Positions 51,880 to 59,862 of a stretch of 64,000 bases of DNA are shown here, one piece after another; position 1 is the stretch's first letter; each line of letters begins with the position of its first letter. This stretch comes from Mycobacterium sp. ACS4054. GTDB taxonomy: Bacteria; Actinomycetota; Actinomycetes; Mycobacteriales; Mycobacteriaceae. The notes under the pieces were generated by a model. That model did no database searches, was not told the DNA's origin, and saw nothing but the letters and a program-made list of their open reading frames with translations. The DNA is taken from contig NZ_LZHV01000071.1 of NCBI RefSeq assembly GCF_001667275.1, positions 1 to 64,000 of the forward strand. Reading direction: 5' to 3'. The position numbers and the translations under genes were made by a program.

Positions 51880-52464
51880 TTAACCCGGCCTCTCGAATCG
51901 GTCGATGACCCGGTTCACCAGCGCGACGGCCTCAAAGTGGCCGGTCGTGGCGCCCAGCGCCTGTTCCAGGATCAGCATGCGACCGACCGCGGCGATGATG
52001 ACCGCGATGCCGGCGGGCGGGAAATCGGCCGTGTCCAGATCTTGTTCGCGAACGATGGAATCGAGCGCGGCGGTCTGCATCTCGCGCCACCGCTGGAACC
52101 ACGCCGCGATCTCGGCCCTGATCTCCTTGCGATGATTGGCCAGTCCCATGAATTCCAGCAGCAGGCGGGTGTCCTTCGGCTCGATGAGCGTGCCCCAGAA
52201 GGCATGCAGGGGGTGGTCCGAATCCAGCGCCCGTTGTTGGCGGTCCAGATACGCGGCGGCGCCGCGCCGGAACACGTTCAGGTACAGCTCGTCCATGGTT
52301 GGGAAGTAGTAGTGCACCAGGGCCGGTTTGACGCCGGCCTGTCCCGCCACCCGCCGCGACGTCGCCGCGGCGTAGCCCTCCTCGACCATGACCTGGATGG
52401 TCGCGTCGATCAGCATGTCGCGCGTCGTCGAATCCCGCTGCTTCGGTCGTGGGGAAGCGGTCAT
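51880..52464 (-). CDS. TetR family transcriptional regulator
   Basis: 194 residues. The DNA-binding domain contains TSRRVAGQAGVKPALVHYYF followed by DELYLNVF, the TetR consensus. ATG 52464 lies 33 bases from the palindrome at 52497-52514, consistent with autoregulation. The same palindrome in front of the SDR-P450 operon suggests this is the local repressor. The ligand is unknown; a P450 substrate would be a logical guess. Confidence 0.9.
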   Translation of the reverse strand: MTASPRPKQRDSTTRDMLIDATIQVMVEEGYAAATSRRVAGQAGVKPALVHYYFPTMDELYLNVFRRGAAAYLDRQQRALDSDHPLHAFWGTLIEPKDTRLLLEFMGLANHRKEIRAEIAAWFQRWREMQTAALDSIVREQDLDTADFPPAGIAVIIAAVGRMLILEQALGATTGHFEAVALVNRVIDRFERPG

Positions 52465-52496
52465 GGTGGGGTGTTCCTGTCGGGGACGGCCGAGGA

Positions 52497-52514
52497 CTTG
52501 GGCGATCGCCCAAG
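52497..52514. promoter_or_regulatory. Second copy of TTGGGCGATCGCCCAA, upstream of the TetR gene
   Basis: The core palindrome at 52498-52513 is identical to that at 49790-49805. Here one extra flanking base pair extends it to CTTGGGCGATCGCCCAAG, 18 bases. It lies 33 bases from the TetR start, inside the 146-base divergent gap with the PPOX gene, so it could affect that gene as well. Confidence 0.82.
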
Positions 52515-52610
52515 ATTCTAGCGTGACGGGTTGGCGCCGGTAGCCGAGGATTAGGAAGTCACGCGATCGGGCAATTGGATTGCCAATATCGCAATACAGG
52601 AAGGAAGGCC

Positions 52611-52997
52611 GTGCCTCCCAGCTTTCAGGACGTCATCAATTCCAAGTACCTGCTGTTGACGACGTTCACCAAGGACGGCCGTCCCAAGCCGACGCCCATC
52701 TGGGGTGTTCCGGAGGGCGACAAGCTGCTGGTGATCACCGACGACGGTTCGTGGAAAACCAAGCGGATCAAGAACACCCCGCGGGTGACGATCGCCAAGA
52801 GCGCCGCGTTGGGCAAACCGAAGAGCGAGCCGGTCGAGGGCATCGCCCGGGTGCTGCCGAAGTCGGAGACCCGGCGGGTCTACAACGCCGTGCTCAAGCG
52901 GTATTGGTATCACGCCTGGTGGTTCTACGCGCACTCGATCGTGCGCGGCGGCATCGACAAGGTGCACGTCGGGCTGGAGATCAGGCCGGCCGCTTAG
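52611..52997 (+). CDS. PPOX-class / F420-type flavin-binding protein
   Basis: 128 residues from GTG 52611, which follows AGGAAGGAAGG. It is a small split-barrel flavoprotein: FQDVINSKYLLLTTFTKDGRPKPTPIWG, then LLVITDDGSWKTKRIKNTPRVTIAKSA. This matches the FDOR-B/PPOX group of mycobacteria, which may bind F420, FMN or heme. The electron acceptor or donor is not known. Divergent from the TetR gene; its last 17 bases overlap the convergent alcohol dehydrogenase gene. Confidence 0.85.
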   Translation: MPPSFQDVINSKYLLLTTFTKDGRPKPTPIWGVPEGDKLLVITDDGSWKTKRIKNTPRVTIAKSAALGKPKSEPVEGIARVLPKSETRRVYNAVLKRYWYHAWWFYAHSIVRGGIDKVHVGLEIRPAA

Positions 52998-54144
52998 CGT
53001 CGCTCTTGGGGTCGATCAAAATCTTGGCGTGCGCCTCGGGGTCGGCGAGCGCATCGAACGCGCCGGCGACGCCGTCCAACCCGACCGTCCCCGTGATCAG
53101 CGGCGCCACGTCGACCTTGCCGTCGGCGAGCATGTGCAGGGTGTCGCGGAACTCGAGCGGCGTGTAGCCGAGCACGAACCGCAGGTCGATCTCCTTGTTG
53201 ATCGCCATGGCCGGCCGAATGTGGTCGGCGCCCATGCAAACACCGACCACGACCACGCGCGAGAACAGCGGCGCGCTGGCGATGATGCCGTCGATGATGC
53301 CGGGCACGCCGACGCATTCGAAGACGACGGGATGCTTGGGCGTCGCGGCGCCCGCGGCGTCGGCGGCGCGCCACAGGTGCCACCACGGCAGGCGCAGGCG
53401 CTGCAGCTTCTCGATCGTCCCGACCGCGAGGTCGAACGCCTCCAGGATGCCGTGCAGGTGTTGGCGGCCCGCCTCCGTCGCATAGGGCGAGTCCTGTGCG
53501 GGGTCGACGACGATATCGGCCCCGCACGCGGTCGCCAGGGCGCGGCGGCCGGGTGAGAAGTCACTGGCGATGACCGCGCGCACACCGTGCGACTTGAGCA
53601 TGCAGATCACCGCGAGACCGATTGGCCCGCAACCGATGACGATCGCGACGTCGCGTTTGCTCACCTCGCCGCGCCGGACGGCGTGCCACCCGACGGCCAT
53701 CGGCTCGGTCAGCGCGGCGATCTCCGGCGGCAACCCGTTGGGCACGGCGAAGGTCAGCGACCGCTCGACGAGCAACTGCTCGGCGTAGGCGCCGGGCGCC
53801 ATCGTCGAGAGCCCGATCCCGTGCACCTCCTTGTCGCGGCGCAGCAGCGGCAGGGCGACCACGGGCGTGCCGGGACGCGGGGCCTTGCGGGTGCCGGGGC
53901 CGTAATCGAGCACCTCGCCGCAGAATTCGTGGCCGAACACGACCTGCTGGTCCGACCGCATGAACGCGTCGTAACCGGATTCGGCCATCACGTCGGCGAG
54001 CTCGTCGCAGTGGCGGCGGGCGTGCAGGTCCGACCCGCAGATGCCACACCGCAGGACCTCGACCAGCAGCTGGCCTTTGGCCGGAATCGGGGCGGGGAGG
54101 TCGACGACGTCCAGCCGCGCGTTGGTGCAAGTCACGCTCTTCAT
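52981..54144 (-). CDS. Zinc-dependent alcohol dehydrogenase (Rv3726-like)
   Basis: 387-residue medium-chain dehydrogenase. Catalytic zinc ligands are seen in CGICGSDLHA and GHEFCGEV; there is no standard four-Cys structural zinc loop. The Rossmann motif IGCGPIGLAVI follows. It resembles M. tuberculosis Rv3726 in position and type. The N-terminal MKSVTCTNARLDVVDLP is unusual but gives a good start. The gene is upstream of and on the opposite strand to PPOX, and downstream of the epimerase gene on its own strand (29-base gap), so it is probably its second gene. Confidence 0.87.
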   Translation of the reverse strand: MKSVTCTNARLDVVDLPAPIPAKGQLLVEVLRCGICGSDLHARRHCDELADVMAESGYDAFMRSDQQVVFGHEFCGEVLDYGPGTRKAPRPGTPVVALPLLRRDKEVHGIGLSTMAPGAYAEQLLVERSLTFAVPNGLPPEIAALTEPMAVGWHAVRRGEVSKRDVAIVIGCGPIGLAVICMLKSHGVRAVIASDFSPGRRALATACGADIVVDPAQDSPYATEAGRQHLHGILEAFDLAVGTIEKLQRLRLPWWHLWRAADAAGAATPKHPVVFECVGVPGIIDGIIASAPLFSRVVVVGVCMGADHIRPAMAINKEIDLRFVLGYTPLEFRDTLHMLADGKVDVAPLITGTVGLDGVAGAFDALADPEAHAKILIDPKSDAKRPA

Positions 54145-54173
54145 CGGTCGGACCTCCTCACGCGAAGCGTGCC

Positions 54174-55160
54174 CTAGGTCGCCGCCGCGCGGTACGCCGC
54201 CAAGGTGTCGGCCACGGTTTCCTGCGGGTCCCGGTACTTGATGCCGAGCTCGCGTTCGCTGGGCGCATCATCGGACGCCGGCATCTGCGTGTAGTACTGC
54301 ATCCCCGCCCAGGTGAAGGGGGTCTCGAACGGCAGGAAGCGATTGGCGCGGTCCAGGACCGCGCCCGCGACGCGCAGCGCGGTGTCGGGGATGGGCACCG
54401 ACACCATGGGCGTGCCCGCGACCTCGCCGAGCAGCGTCGCCAACTCGGCCGCCGGGACCCGGTGGCCGCCGGCGGTGTAGCGGCGCGGCCCGCGGCCGGG
54501 CTCCAGCAGCGCCGCGTGGAGCGCGGCCAGGTCGCGGACGTCGACGATCAACCAGGCGGCGCTTCGCCCCGGGATCGCGTGCATCTGCACGGCCGCCTTG
54601 ACGCCCTCGCCGGCCTCACCGAACTGGTCGCCGACGGGCGGGCCGAGCACCATGCCGGGATAGGTGATGTTCACCGGCGCGCCGGCGTCCTGCAGCCCCC
54701 GCGCGTAGATCTCGACCTGCGCCTTGGACGTCCCGTAGCCGTCGGCCCCGCCGACCACCGGCAGATCCGCCGTCAACGTTTCCAGGCTCGGGTGGAACAG
54801 CGCTGTGAAGCTGGACACGTGAACGATCGGATCCAGCCCCAGCTCGACCGACTGACCGAGGACGTTCTGGGCGCCCTGCATGTTGGTGGTGAGCATCTGC
54901 GTCGTCTGGCGCGGGTCGGTGGCCACCAAGGCGGCGCTGTGCACGACGGCATCGCAGCCGTCCAGCGCCTTGCGCACCGCCATGCGGTCGGTGATGTCGG
55001 CGACGGCGAAGTCGGACACGTCCACGCCCAGCTTCGCCACCGAAGTCTCCAGCTTGGCGGGGGTGCGCACCAGAAACCGGATGTCGTGCCCCGCATCGGC
55101 GACGGCCTTGGCCGTCCAACCGCCGACGAACCCCGTGCCGCCTGTGATCAAAACGCGCAT
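54174..55160 (-). CDS. NAD-dependent epimerase/dehydratase (Rv3725-like)
   Basis: 328-residue extended SDR. The glycine loop is ITGGTGFVGGWTAKAVADAG; VVHSAALV, the catalytic Ser in VHVSSFTA, and the YGTSKAQVE catalytic motif (Tyr and Lys) are present. It is related to dihydroflavonol reductase or 3-beta-HSD-like enzymes. It occupies the position of M. tuberculosis Rv3725, between cutinase and alcohol dehydrogenase. Substrate unknown, but a sterol-like or polyketide-like ketone is possible. Confidence 0.87.
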   Translation of the reverse strand: MRVLITGGTGFVGGWTAKAVADAGHDIRFLVRTPAKLETSVAKLGVDVSDFAVADITDRMAVRKALDGCDAVVHSAALVATDPRQTTQMLTTNMQGAQNVLGQSVELGLDPIVHVSSFTALFHPSLETLTADLPVVGGADGYGTSKAQVEIYARGLQDAGAPVNITYPGMVLGPPVGDQFGEAGEGVKAAVQMHAIPGRSAAWLIVDVRDLAALHAALLEPGRGPRRYTAGGHRVPAAELATLLGEVAGTPMVSVPIPDTALRVAGAVLDRANRFLPFETPFTWAGMQYYTQMPASDDAPSERELGIKYRDPQETVADTLAAYRAAAT

Positions 55161-55187
55161 GGTGCGATCTTTGCAGGGCCGTCCGGC

Positions 55188-55895
55188 CTACAGATGACTG
55201 GAGGCGAAGTTGGCGGCCTGGTTGGTCATCCCGTTGGCCCCGTAGGAAACGTGCGCGGCGAAATCGTTGCCGTTGCCGCTGCCACACACAGGGTCGCCCT
55301 GGGCGCACAGCTCCAAGGTCTTGGGCTGATAAAGCGGGCCGATGGACAGCGGCGGTGCGTGATACTTCTGCAGGAAGTCGCCCGACGGGGTCCCGAAAAG
55401 GGTCACGGCGGCGACGTGGTTCGCTACGTCCGGGGGCATGGGCGCGGGCACCGCCGAGGCCGGTACGCCGGGCGGGACCGCGGCCGACGTGACGTAGCCG
55501 GCCAGGGCCGCGCCCTGCGAGTATCCGCCGAGGACCTCGCGGGTGTTGGGGCAATTCTTGGCCGTCGCTTCGATGTGCGAGCTGGCGTCGCGGATGCCGT
55601 CGACGACGGTCGCCGGGAAGCCCGGATTCGAAAAGTCCGTGCTGGCAGGGTAATTGACCGCGTACACGCCGAGCGAGCGGGACCCGAGCTGCGAGCGCAG
55701 CGCGTCCACGAACGACCCGCCGATCCCGCCGACGCCGGGCGGCTCGCCCGACCCGCGGGCGAAGACGACCTCGACATCCGGGCAGGGTTCCGCCGACGCC
55801 GTCGGGGAGGGGGCGCTCGAAACCAGAGCACCGGCCGCCAGCGCCGCCAACCCGGCGAGCACCGGCAGGCGGCGCCGCGCGGCCAGTCTGCTCAC
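55188..55895 (-). CDS. Secreted cutinase-family esterase (Cut5/Rv3724-like)
   Basis: 235 residues from GTG 55895. The signal peptide ends ASAE at about residue 36. The catalytic triad is complete: S126 in GGYSQGA, D201 in AQGDPVC, H215 in FAAHVSY, and disulfide Cys residues (EPCPD, KNCPN, ELCAQ, PVCGS). M. tuberculosis carries this gene split as cut5a/cut5b; here it is one intact frame. It would hydrolyse ester bonds in lipids or cutin-like polymers outside the cell. It overlaps the CsbD-like gene by 4 bases (GTGA). Confidence 0.9.
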   Translation of the reverse strand: MSRLAARRRLPVLAGLAALAAGALVSSAPSPTASAEPCPDVEVVFARGSGEPPGVGGIGGSFVDALRSQLGSRSLGVYAVNYPASTDFSNPGFPATVVDGIRDASSHIEATAKNCPNTREVLGGYSQGAALAGYVTSAAVPPGVPASAVPAPMPPDVANHVAAVTLFGTPSGDFLQKYHAPPLSIGPLYQPKTLELCAQGDPVCGSGNGNDFAAHVSYGANGMTNQAANFASSHL

Positions 55896-56065
55896 TTCTT
55901 GAACGCGTCCTTCACCTTTTCGCCGGCGTCCTTCAGGCTCGACTTGGCCTGATCCGCCCGACCCTCGTCCCTGGTGTCGTGGTCGCCGGTCGCCTTGCCG
56001 ATGGCCTCCTTGGCCCGGCCACCGAGGTCCTCGATCTTGTTCTTCAGCTTGTCCTCGTTACTCAT
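55892..56065 (-). CDS. CsbD-like small stress protein
   Basis: 57 residues, too short for many gene finders. ATG 56065 to TGA 55892. It carries the CsbD pattern, highly charged and helical: NKIEDLGGRAKEAIGKATGD, then RDEGRADQAKSSLKDAGEKVKDAFKK. CsbD proteins are sigma-B-type stress-induced proteins of unknown mechanism. Its TGA overlaps the cutinase GTG in a GTGA junction, so the secreted cutinase is translationally coupled to it, which is unexpected. Ribosome site is weak. Confidence 0.85.
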   Translation of the reverse strand: MSNEDKLKNKIEDLGGRAKEAIGKATGDHDTRDEGRADQAKSSLKDAGEKVKDAFKK

Positions 56066-56124
56066 GCCGCTCTGGCTACCCCGCTAGGGGAGCTATTGAA
56101 ACCCCACCCTGCCATCATGGATTC

Positions 56125-56277
56125 GTGAGCACCGCGATCGTGGTGGCAATAGTGGTGGTGCTGATGCTGCTCGGCATCGGCATCGTGGTCAACCAACTGC
56201 TCCGGCTGCGCAAGTATCTCGGGGATTCGCCCACGCCGCCGCCCGAGCCTCCCGACCCCCCGGCCCCGCCCGCGTAG
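56125..56277 (+). CDS. 50-residue single-pass membrane peptide
   Basis: GTG 56125 to TAG 56277. Residues 3-22 (TAIVVAIVVVLMLLGIGIVV) form one membrane helix, followed by a basic region NQLLRLRKYLG and a proline-rich tail PTPPPEPPDPPAPPA. The basic side after the helix predicts an outside N-terminus and a cytoplasmic Pro-rich tail. It has no recognised family. It is divergent from the CsbD-like gene with a 59-base gap and lies 55 bases before the serine hydrolase gene. Confidence 0.6.
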   Translation: MSTAIVVAIVVVLMLLGIGIVVNQLLRLRKYLGDSPTPPPEPPDPPAPPA

Positions 56278-56332
56278 CTCCGCGATGTCAAAACGTCCGC
56301 AGTCCCAGAGGGCGGACTGATAGCTTCGTCTC

Positions 56333-57631
56333 GTGGTAGCGGGGCGTCGGGGCGCCGTGAAACCGTCGGCCCTTCTGGTCGCCGACGATGGCCTGCCGCG
56401 CGGAGTCTCCGGCGCGGCCGATCCCCGTTTCGCCAACGTCGTCAGGCTGTTCGGGCAGCTGTTTCCCGGCCGCCGATTCGGCGGCGGGGCGCTGAGCGTG
56501 TACATCGACGGCGTGCCCGTCGTCGACGTCTGGACCGGATGGTCGGATCGCGCCGGGACCCAGCCCTGGACCGCCGACACCGGCGCCATGGTGTTCTCGG
56601 CGACCAAGGGGGTCGCGTCGACGGTGATCCATCGGCTGGTCGACCGTGGCCTGCTGTCCTATGACGAGCCCGTCGCCGAATACTGGCCCGAGTTCGCCGC
56701 CAACGGCAAGGCGGAGATCACCGTTCGCGACGTCCTGCGGCACCGCTCCGGGCTGTCACACCTGCGCGGCGTGACCAAGGAGCAATTGATGGACCACGCC
56801 CTGATGGAAGAGCGCCTCGCCGCCGCGTCGGTCGACCATCTGCGCGGCGTGCAGGCCTATCACGCGCTGACTTACGGCTGGCTGCTGTCCGGTCTGGCCC
56901 GGGCGGTGACGGGCAAGGGCATGCGCGAACTCATTCGCCAGGAAGTCGCGCGCCCCCTCAACACCGACGGCCTACACCTCGGCCGGCCCCCGGAGGGCTC
57001 GCCCACCAAGCCGGCGGAGATCCTCATCCCGCAGGGCAGGCTGCGGGCCCCGGTGTTCAACTTCATCGCCCCCAAGATGGCCGGCCTGCCGTTCTCGGGC
57101 GCGTTGGGCGCGATGTACTTCCCCGGCATCATCTCCCTGCTCAAGGGGGACACCCCCTTCCTCGACGGGGAGGTTCCCGCCGCCAACGGCGTGGTCACCG
57201 GCCGGGGGCTGGCGAAGATGTATGCCGTGCTCGCCAACGACGGCCGCATCGACGGCAAGAAGTATCTGTCCGAGGACCTCGCGCGCGGCCTGGCGGGCAG
57301 CGCCCGGCGGAAGTGGCCGGACGCAAACATGGTGGTGCCCATGCCGTTTCATCTGGGCTACCACGAATCACCGGTACCCGGCTTGCTGCGCGGCTTCGGC
57401 CACGTCGGTCTCGGTGGAACGCTGGGCTGGTCCGACCCGGAAGCCGGCAGCTCGTTCGGTTTTGTGCACAACCGGTTGCTCACGCCGCTGCTCTTCGATA
57501 TGGGATCCTTTGCGGGACTTGCCCGTCCGCTGCGCAACGCCATCCTGGCCGCGCGCGAACAGGGTCCGCTGCCGGTGCCGCAGCTCGGTGCCGCCTACGC
57601 CAAGGCCGGCAGGCGCAATGCGGCCCTATGA
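56333..57631 (+). CDS. Serine hydrolase, class C beta-lactamase fold (LipD/EstB-like)
   Basis: 432 residues from GTG 56333 (GTG 56357 also possible). The SxxK catalytic motif reads SATK, S89 and K92. The second motif Tyr is in LTYGWLLSGLA. The third reads GFGHVGLGGTLGW in place of KTG, as in esterase-type members. Mycobacterial relatives are lipases or esterases rather than true beta-lactamases. No signal peptide is evident. Its last 6 bases overlap the convergent DapB-like gene. Confidence 0.85.
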   Translation: MVAGRRGAVKPSALLVADDGLPRGVSGAADPRFANVVRLFGQLFPGRRFGGGALSVYIDGVPVVDVWTGWSDRAGTQPWTADTGAMVFSATKGVASTVIHRLVDRGLLSYDEPVAEYWPEFAANGKAEITVRDVLRHRSGLSHLRGVTKEQLMDHALMEERLAAASVDHLRGVQAYHALTYGWLLSGLARAVTGKGMRELIRQEVARPLNTDGLHLGRPPEGSPTKPAEILIPQGRLRAPVFNFIAPKMAGLPFSGALGAMYFPGIISLLKGDTPFLDGEVPAANGVVTGRGLAKMYAVLANDGRIDGKKYLSEDLARGLAGSARRKWPDANMVVPMPFHLGYHESPVPGLLRGFGHVGLGGTLGWSDPEAGSSFGFVHNRLLTPLLFDMGSFAGLARPLRNAILAAREQGPLPVPQLGAAYAKAGRRNAAL

Positions 57632-58696
57632 CCGCTTGGCGCCGACGTGGGCGTTCCCGCGCGGCAGCGTCAGCGGAAGGTCGGCGTAGGTGACGATGCC
57701 CGGCGCGGCGGCCACGACGGCGGGGATCGCGTTGATCGCGGGCATCGCGGTCATGATGTGGCCGAGGTCCATGAACTCCTCGATCGTGGTGGCCTCGAAG
57801 TACGGCGGCGGCAAGAAGCCGACCTTGGTGGTCACGGTCGGTTGCCCGTCGATCTGGATGACCCAGCCGTCCTGCTCGATCTTCCAGTCCGGCTCGAGCG
57901 TTTGGCCCTTGCGCCACCGCACGTTCAGGTCGATCAGGGTGGTGTCGCCGACGATGCCCTGCCAGCTGATGTAGACGCCGGCCACGCATCCGGCGGGGAT
58001 GGTCCAGGACGCCATCTCGAGATCCGCCGTGGTCTGGGCGAACTCGGCCACGCACTTCACCTCGTCGAGCTCCACGCCGAGCGCGTCGCCCACCAACCGG
58101 ACCGCCTCGCCGAAGATCGCCGTTCCCTTCGCGGCCATCGCCGGTAGCTCGGGGTGGTCGATCGGCTGGCCGAAACCCACCGGTTTCTCGGTCTCCGGTG
58201 AGTCGTAGAACGTGGTGTCGGCGGCCTCGTTGACGGTGACCTTGTCGATCCGGTTGCACACCATCGCCGAGACGATGGCCAGCAGTTCGGCGAATCCCGG
58301 GCTGACCCCGGAACCGAAGATCGTGGACCCGCCCAACTCGGCGGCCTGCGCCAACCTTTCGCGGCCGTTGCCCAGGTTGCCCCCGGTGATGAACGACGCG
58401 GTGGTGACCACGTTGACGCCGGCCGACAGGATGCGGACCAGCTCGTCGACGTCGATCCACATCGGGTTGTAGACCACGCAGTCGGGTTTCAGCGCGAGCA
58501 GCGCGTCGACGTCGTTGGTGGCCGCCACGCCAACGGGGGCGATCCCGACGAGCTCGCCGGCATCGCGGCCCACCTTCTCCGCCGACCAGGCGTAGCAGCC
58601 CACCAGTTCATACGTGGGGTTGGCGACGATCGATTTCAGCGAACTCTTGCCGACGTTGCCGGTGTTCCACTGAACCACGCGATAGTTGTTTGGCAC
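57626..58696 (-). CDS. DapB N-terminal-like dehydrogenase, second copy
   Basis: 356 residues from GTG 58696. The Rossmann segment RVVQWNTGNVGKSSLKSIV and the later TDVDALLALKPDCVVYNPMW match the group of the protein at 35264-36343, but with limited identity elsewhere. The reaction is unknown; not a lysine-biosynthesis enzyme. It stands alone between the serine hydrolase (convergent, 6-base overlap) and the minus-strand cluster ending at 58726. No regulator or partner gene is nearby. Confidence 0.82.
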   Translation of the reverse strand: MPNNYRVVQWNTGNVGKSSLKSIVANPTYELVGCYAWSAEKVGRDAGELVGIAPVGVAATNDVDALLALKPDCVVYNPMWIDVDELVRILSAGVNVVTTASFITGGNLGNGRERLAQAAELGGSTIFGSGVSPGFAELLAIVSAMVCNRIDKVTVNEAADTTFYDSPETEKPVGFGQPIDHPELPAMAAKGTAIFGEAVRLVGDALGVELDEVKCVAEFAQTTADLEMASWTIPAGCVAGVYISWQGIVGDTTLIDLNVRWRKGQTLEPDWKIEQDGWVIQIDGQPTVTTKVGFLPPPYFEATTIEEFMDLGHIMTAMPAINAIPAVVAAAPGIVTYADLPLTLPRGNAHVGAKRS

Positions 58697-58725
58697 TCGC
58701 TCAGCATAGGGAATCGCGGTCCACG

Positions 58726-59862
58726 TTAATAGGCGGATTCGGCCGCCAATATTTCGGCGAGGAAGGCGTCGCCGGCCGGGCGGTCCAGCCGCGCCCGCGC
58801 CCACCGGCGCACCCGTTCGCGGGTGTCGGCCGACTCCGGCGTCTCGGCCCCGACGACTATCGACGTGACCGACCAGTCGTGGTCCCAGGCCACCGATTCG
58901 GTGAGGGGGCGTTGTTCGGCGTCGACCAATTGCAGGGTCGCGCGGCCGGCGGCGTCCAGGGTCCCGGCGCCGGAGAGGGCCCCGGAGCGCAGTCGCACCG
59001 CCACGCCGGTCGGCGCGTCCGGCCCGATGACGGCCGCGCGCACCCGGGCGACCACCGCCGGTCCCGCGGCCTCCACCGTCCAGTCGACGGTGTTCTCACC
59101 GGCATCGAAGATCGCGGGCGGGACCCCGCCCCAGCTCACGGACGCGGCACCACGGGCGATCGGGGCCGCCGAGCGCGGGCCCGCGGCAGCGCCGGCCGCC
59201 AGCGCGTAGTCGTCTTGGCGTCCGCTGGGGACGGCCAGGGCCAGGCCCGAATCATCAAGGGCGGCAAAGAGTTCGGGCCAGCCGGGGCCGTCCACACCCA
59301 CTTCGTCTGCCAGGTCGGCGCCCGCCCGCACCAAATCGGACGCGCGCGGGTCGCCGTCCGCCAGGTGCGCGGCCAGGGCCGCGGCGTGCGGCGCCAGCAA
59401 GCCGGCGACGTCCGAATCCAGGGTGTCGTCGGCGAAGTAGCCCTGCGCGCCTGCGGTCAGCAGCGCGACCTCGAGGTCCAGCAGCGCGCGGTCGAGCCCG
59501 GCGATGCCGTCCTGCCGGCTGGCGGGCCACCAGCGCCGCAGCCAGTGGCCCACGGCCAGCCTGCGTAGCTGGCGCAGCGAGCCGGGCACGATGTCCACGC
59601 CCGCGAGGTCGATGCCGTGCGGCTGGTCCGCCGATTCCAGCGCGGAAACCAGGGCGACATGGCCGGATTCGCCGAGGATCCGCCAAAGCCAGTCCGCGCG
59701 GCCGAAATCGGTGAACGTGATGTGGGTTGCCGCATCGTGGTCGTCGGGCTCGTCCAGGGTCCACGACAACACGGCCCCGCTGACCTCCAGCACCGCCGCC
59801 AGCGGCGACGCCTCGCTGGCGGGGCCGGTGCTCCACAAACCCGAGTCGGCAACCAATCTCAT
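58726..59862 (-). CDS. Unknown protein, part of the CHAT cluster
   Basis: 378 residues, no recognised domain, no signal peptide and no membrane helix. The N-terminal half is Trp-containing (ADWLWRILGESGHVALVSAL, HWLRRWWPAS), the middle helical and Ala-rich, and the C-terminal part (about 265-378) is predicted beta with Ig-like spacing (VDWTVEAAGPAVVARVRAAV). ATG 59862 overlaps the stop of the preceding gene (ATGA), so translation is coupled to the 437-residue protein. It is the last minus-strand gene before a gap of 29 bases to the DapB-like gene. Role unknown. Confidence 0.72.
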   Translation of the reverse strand: MRLVADSGLWSTGPASEASPLAAVLEVSGAVLSWTLDEPDDHDAATHITFTDFGRADWLWRILGESGHVALVSALESADQPHGIDLAGVDIVPGSLRQLRRLAVGHWLRRWWPASRQDGIAGLDRALLDLEVALLTAGAQGYFADDTLDSDVAGLLAPHAAALAAHLADGDPRASDLVRAGADLADEVGVDGPGWPELFAALDDSGLALAVPSGRQDDYALAAGAAAGPRSAAPIARGAASVSWGGVPPAIFDAGENTVDWTVEAAGPAVVARVRAAVIGPDAPTGVAVRLRSGALSGAGTLDAAGRATLQLVDAEQRPLTESVAWDHDWSVTSIVVGAETPESADTRERVRRWARARLDRPAGDAFLAEILAAESAY

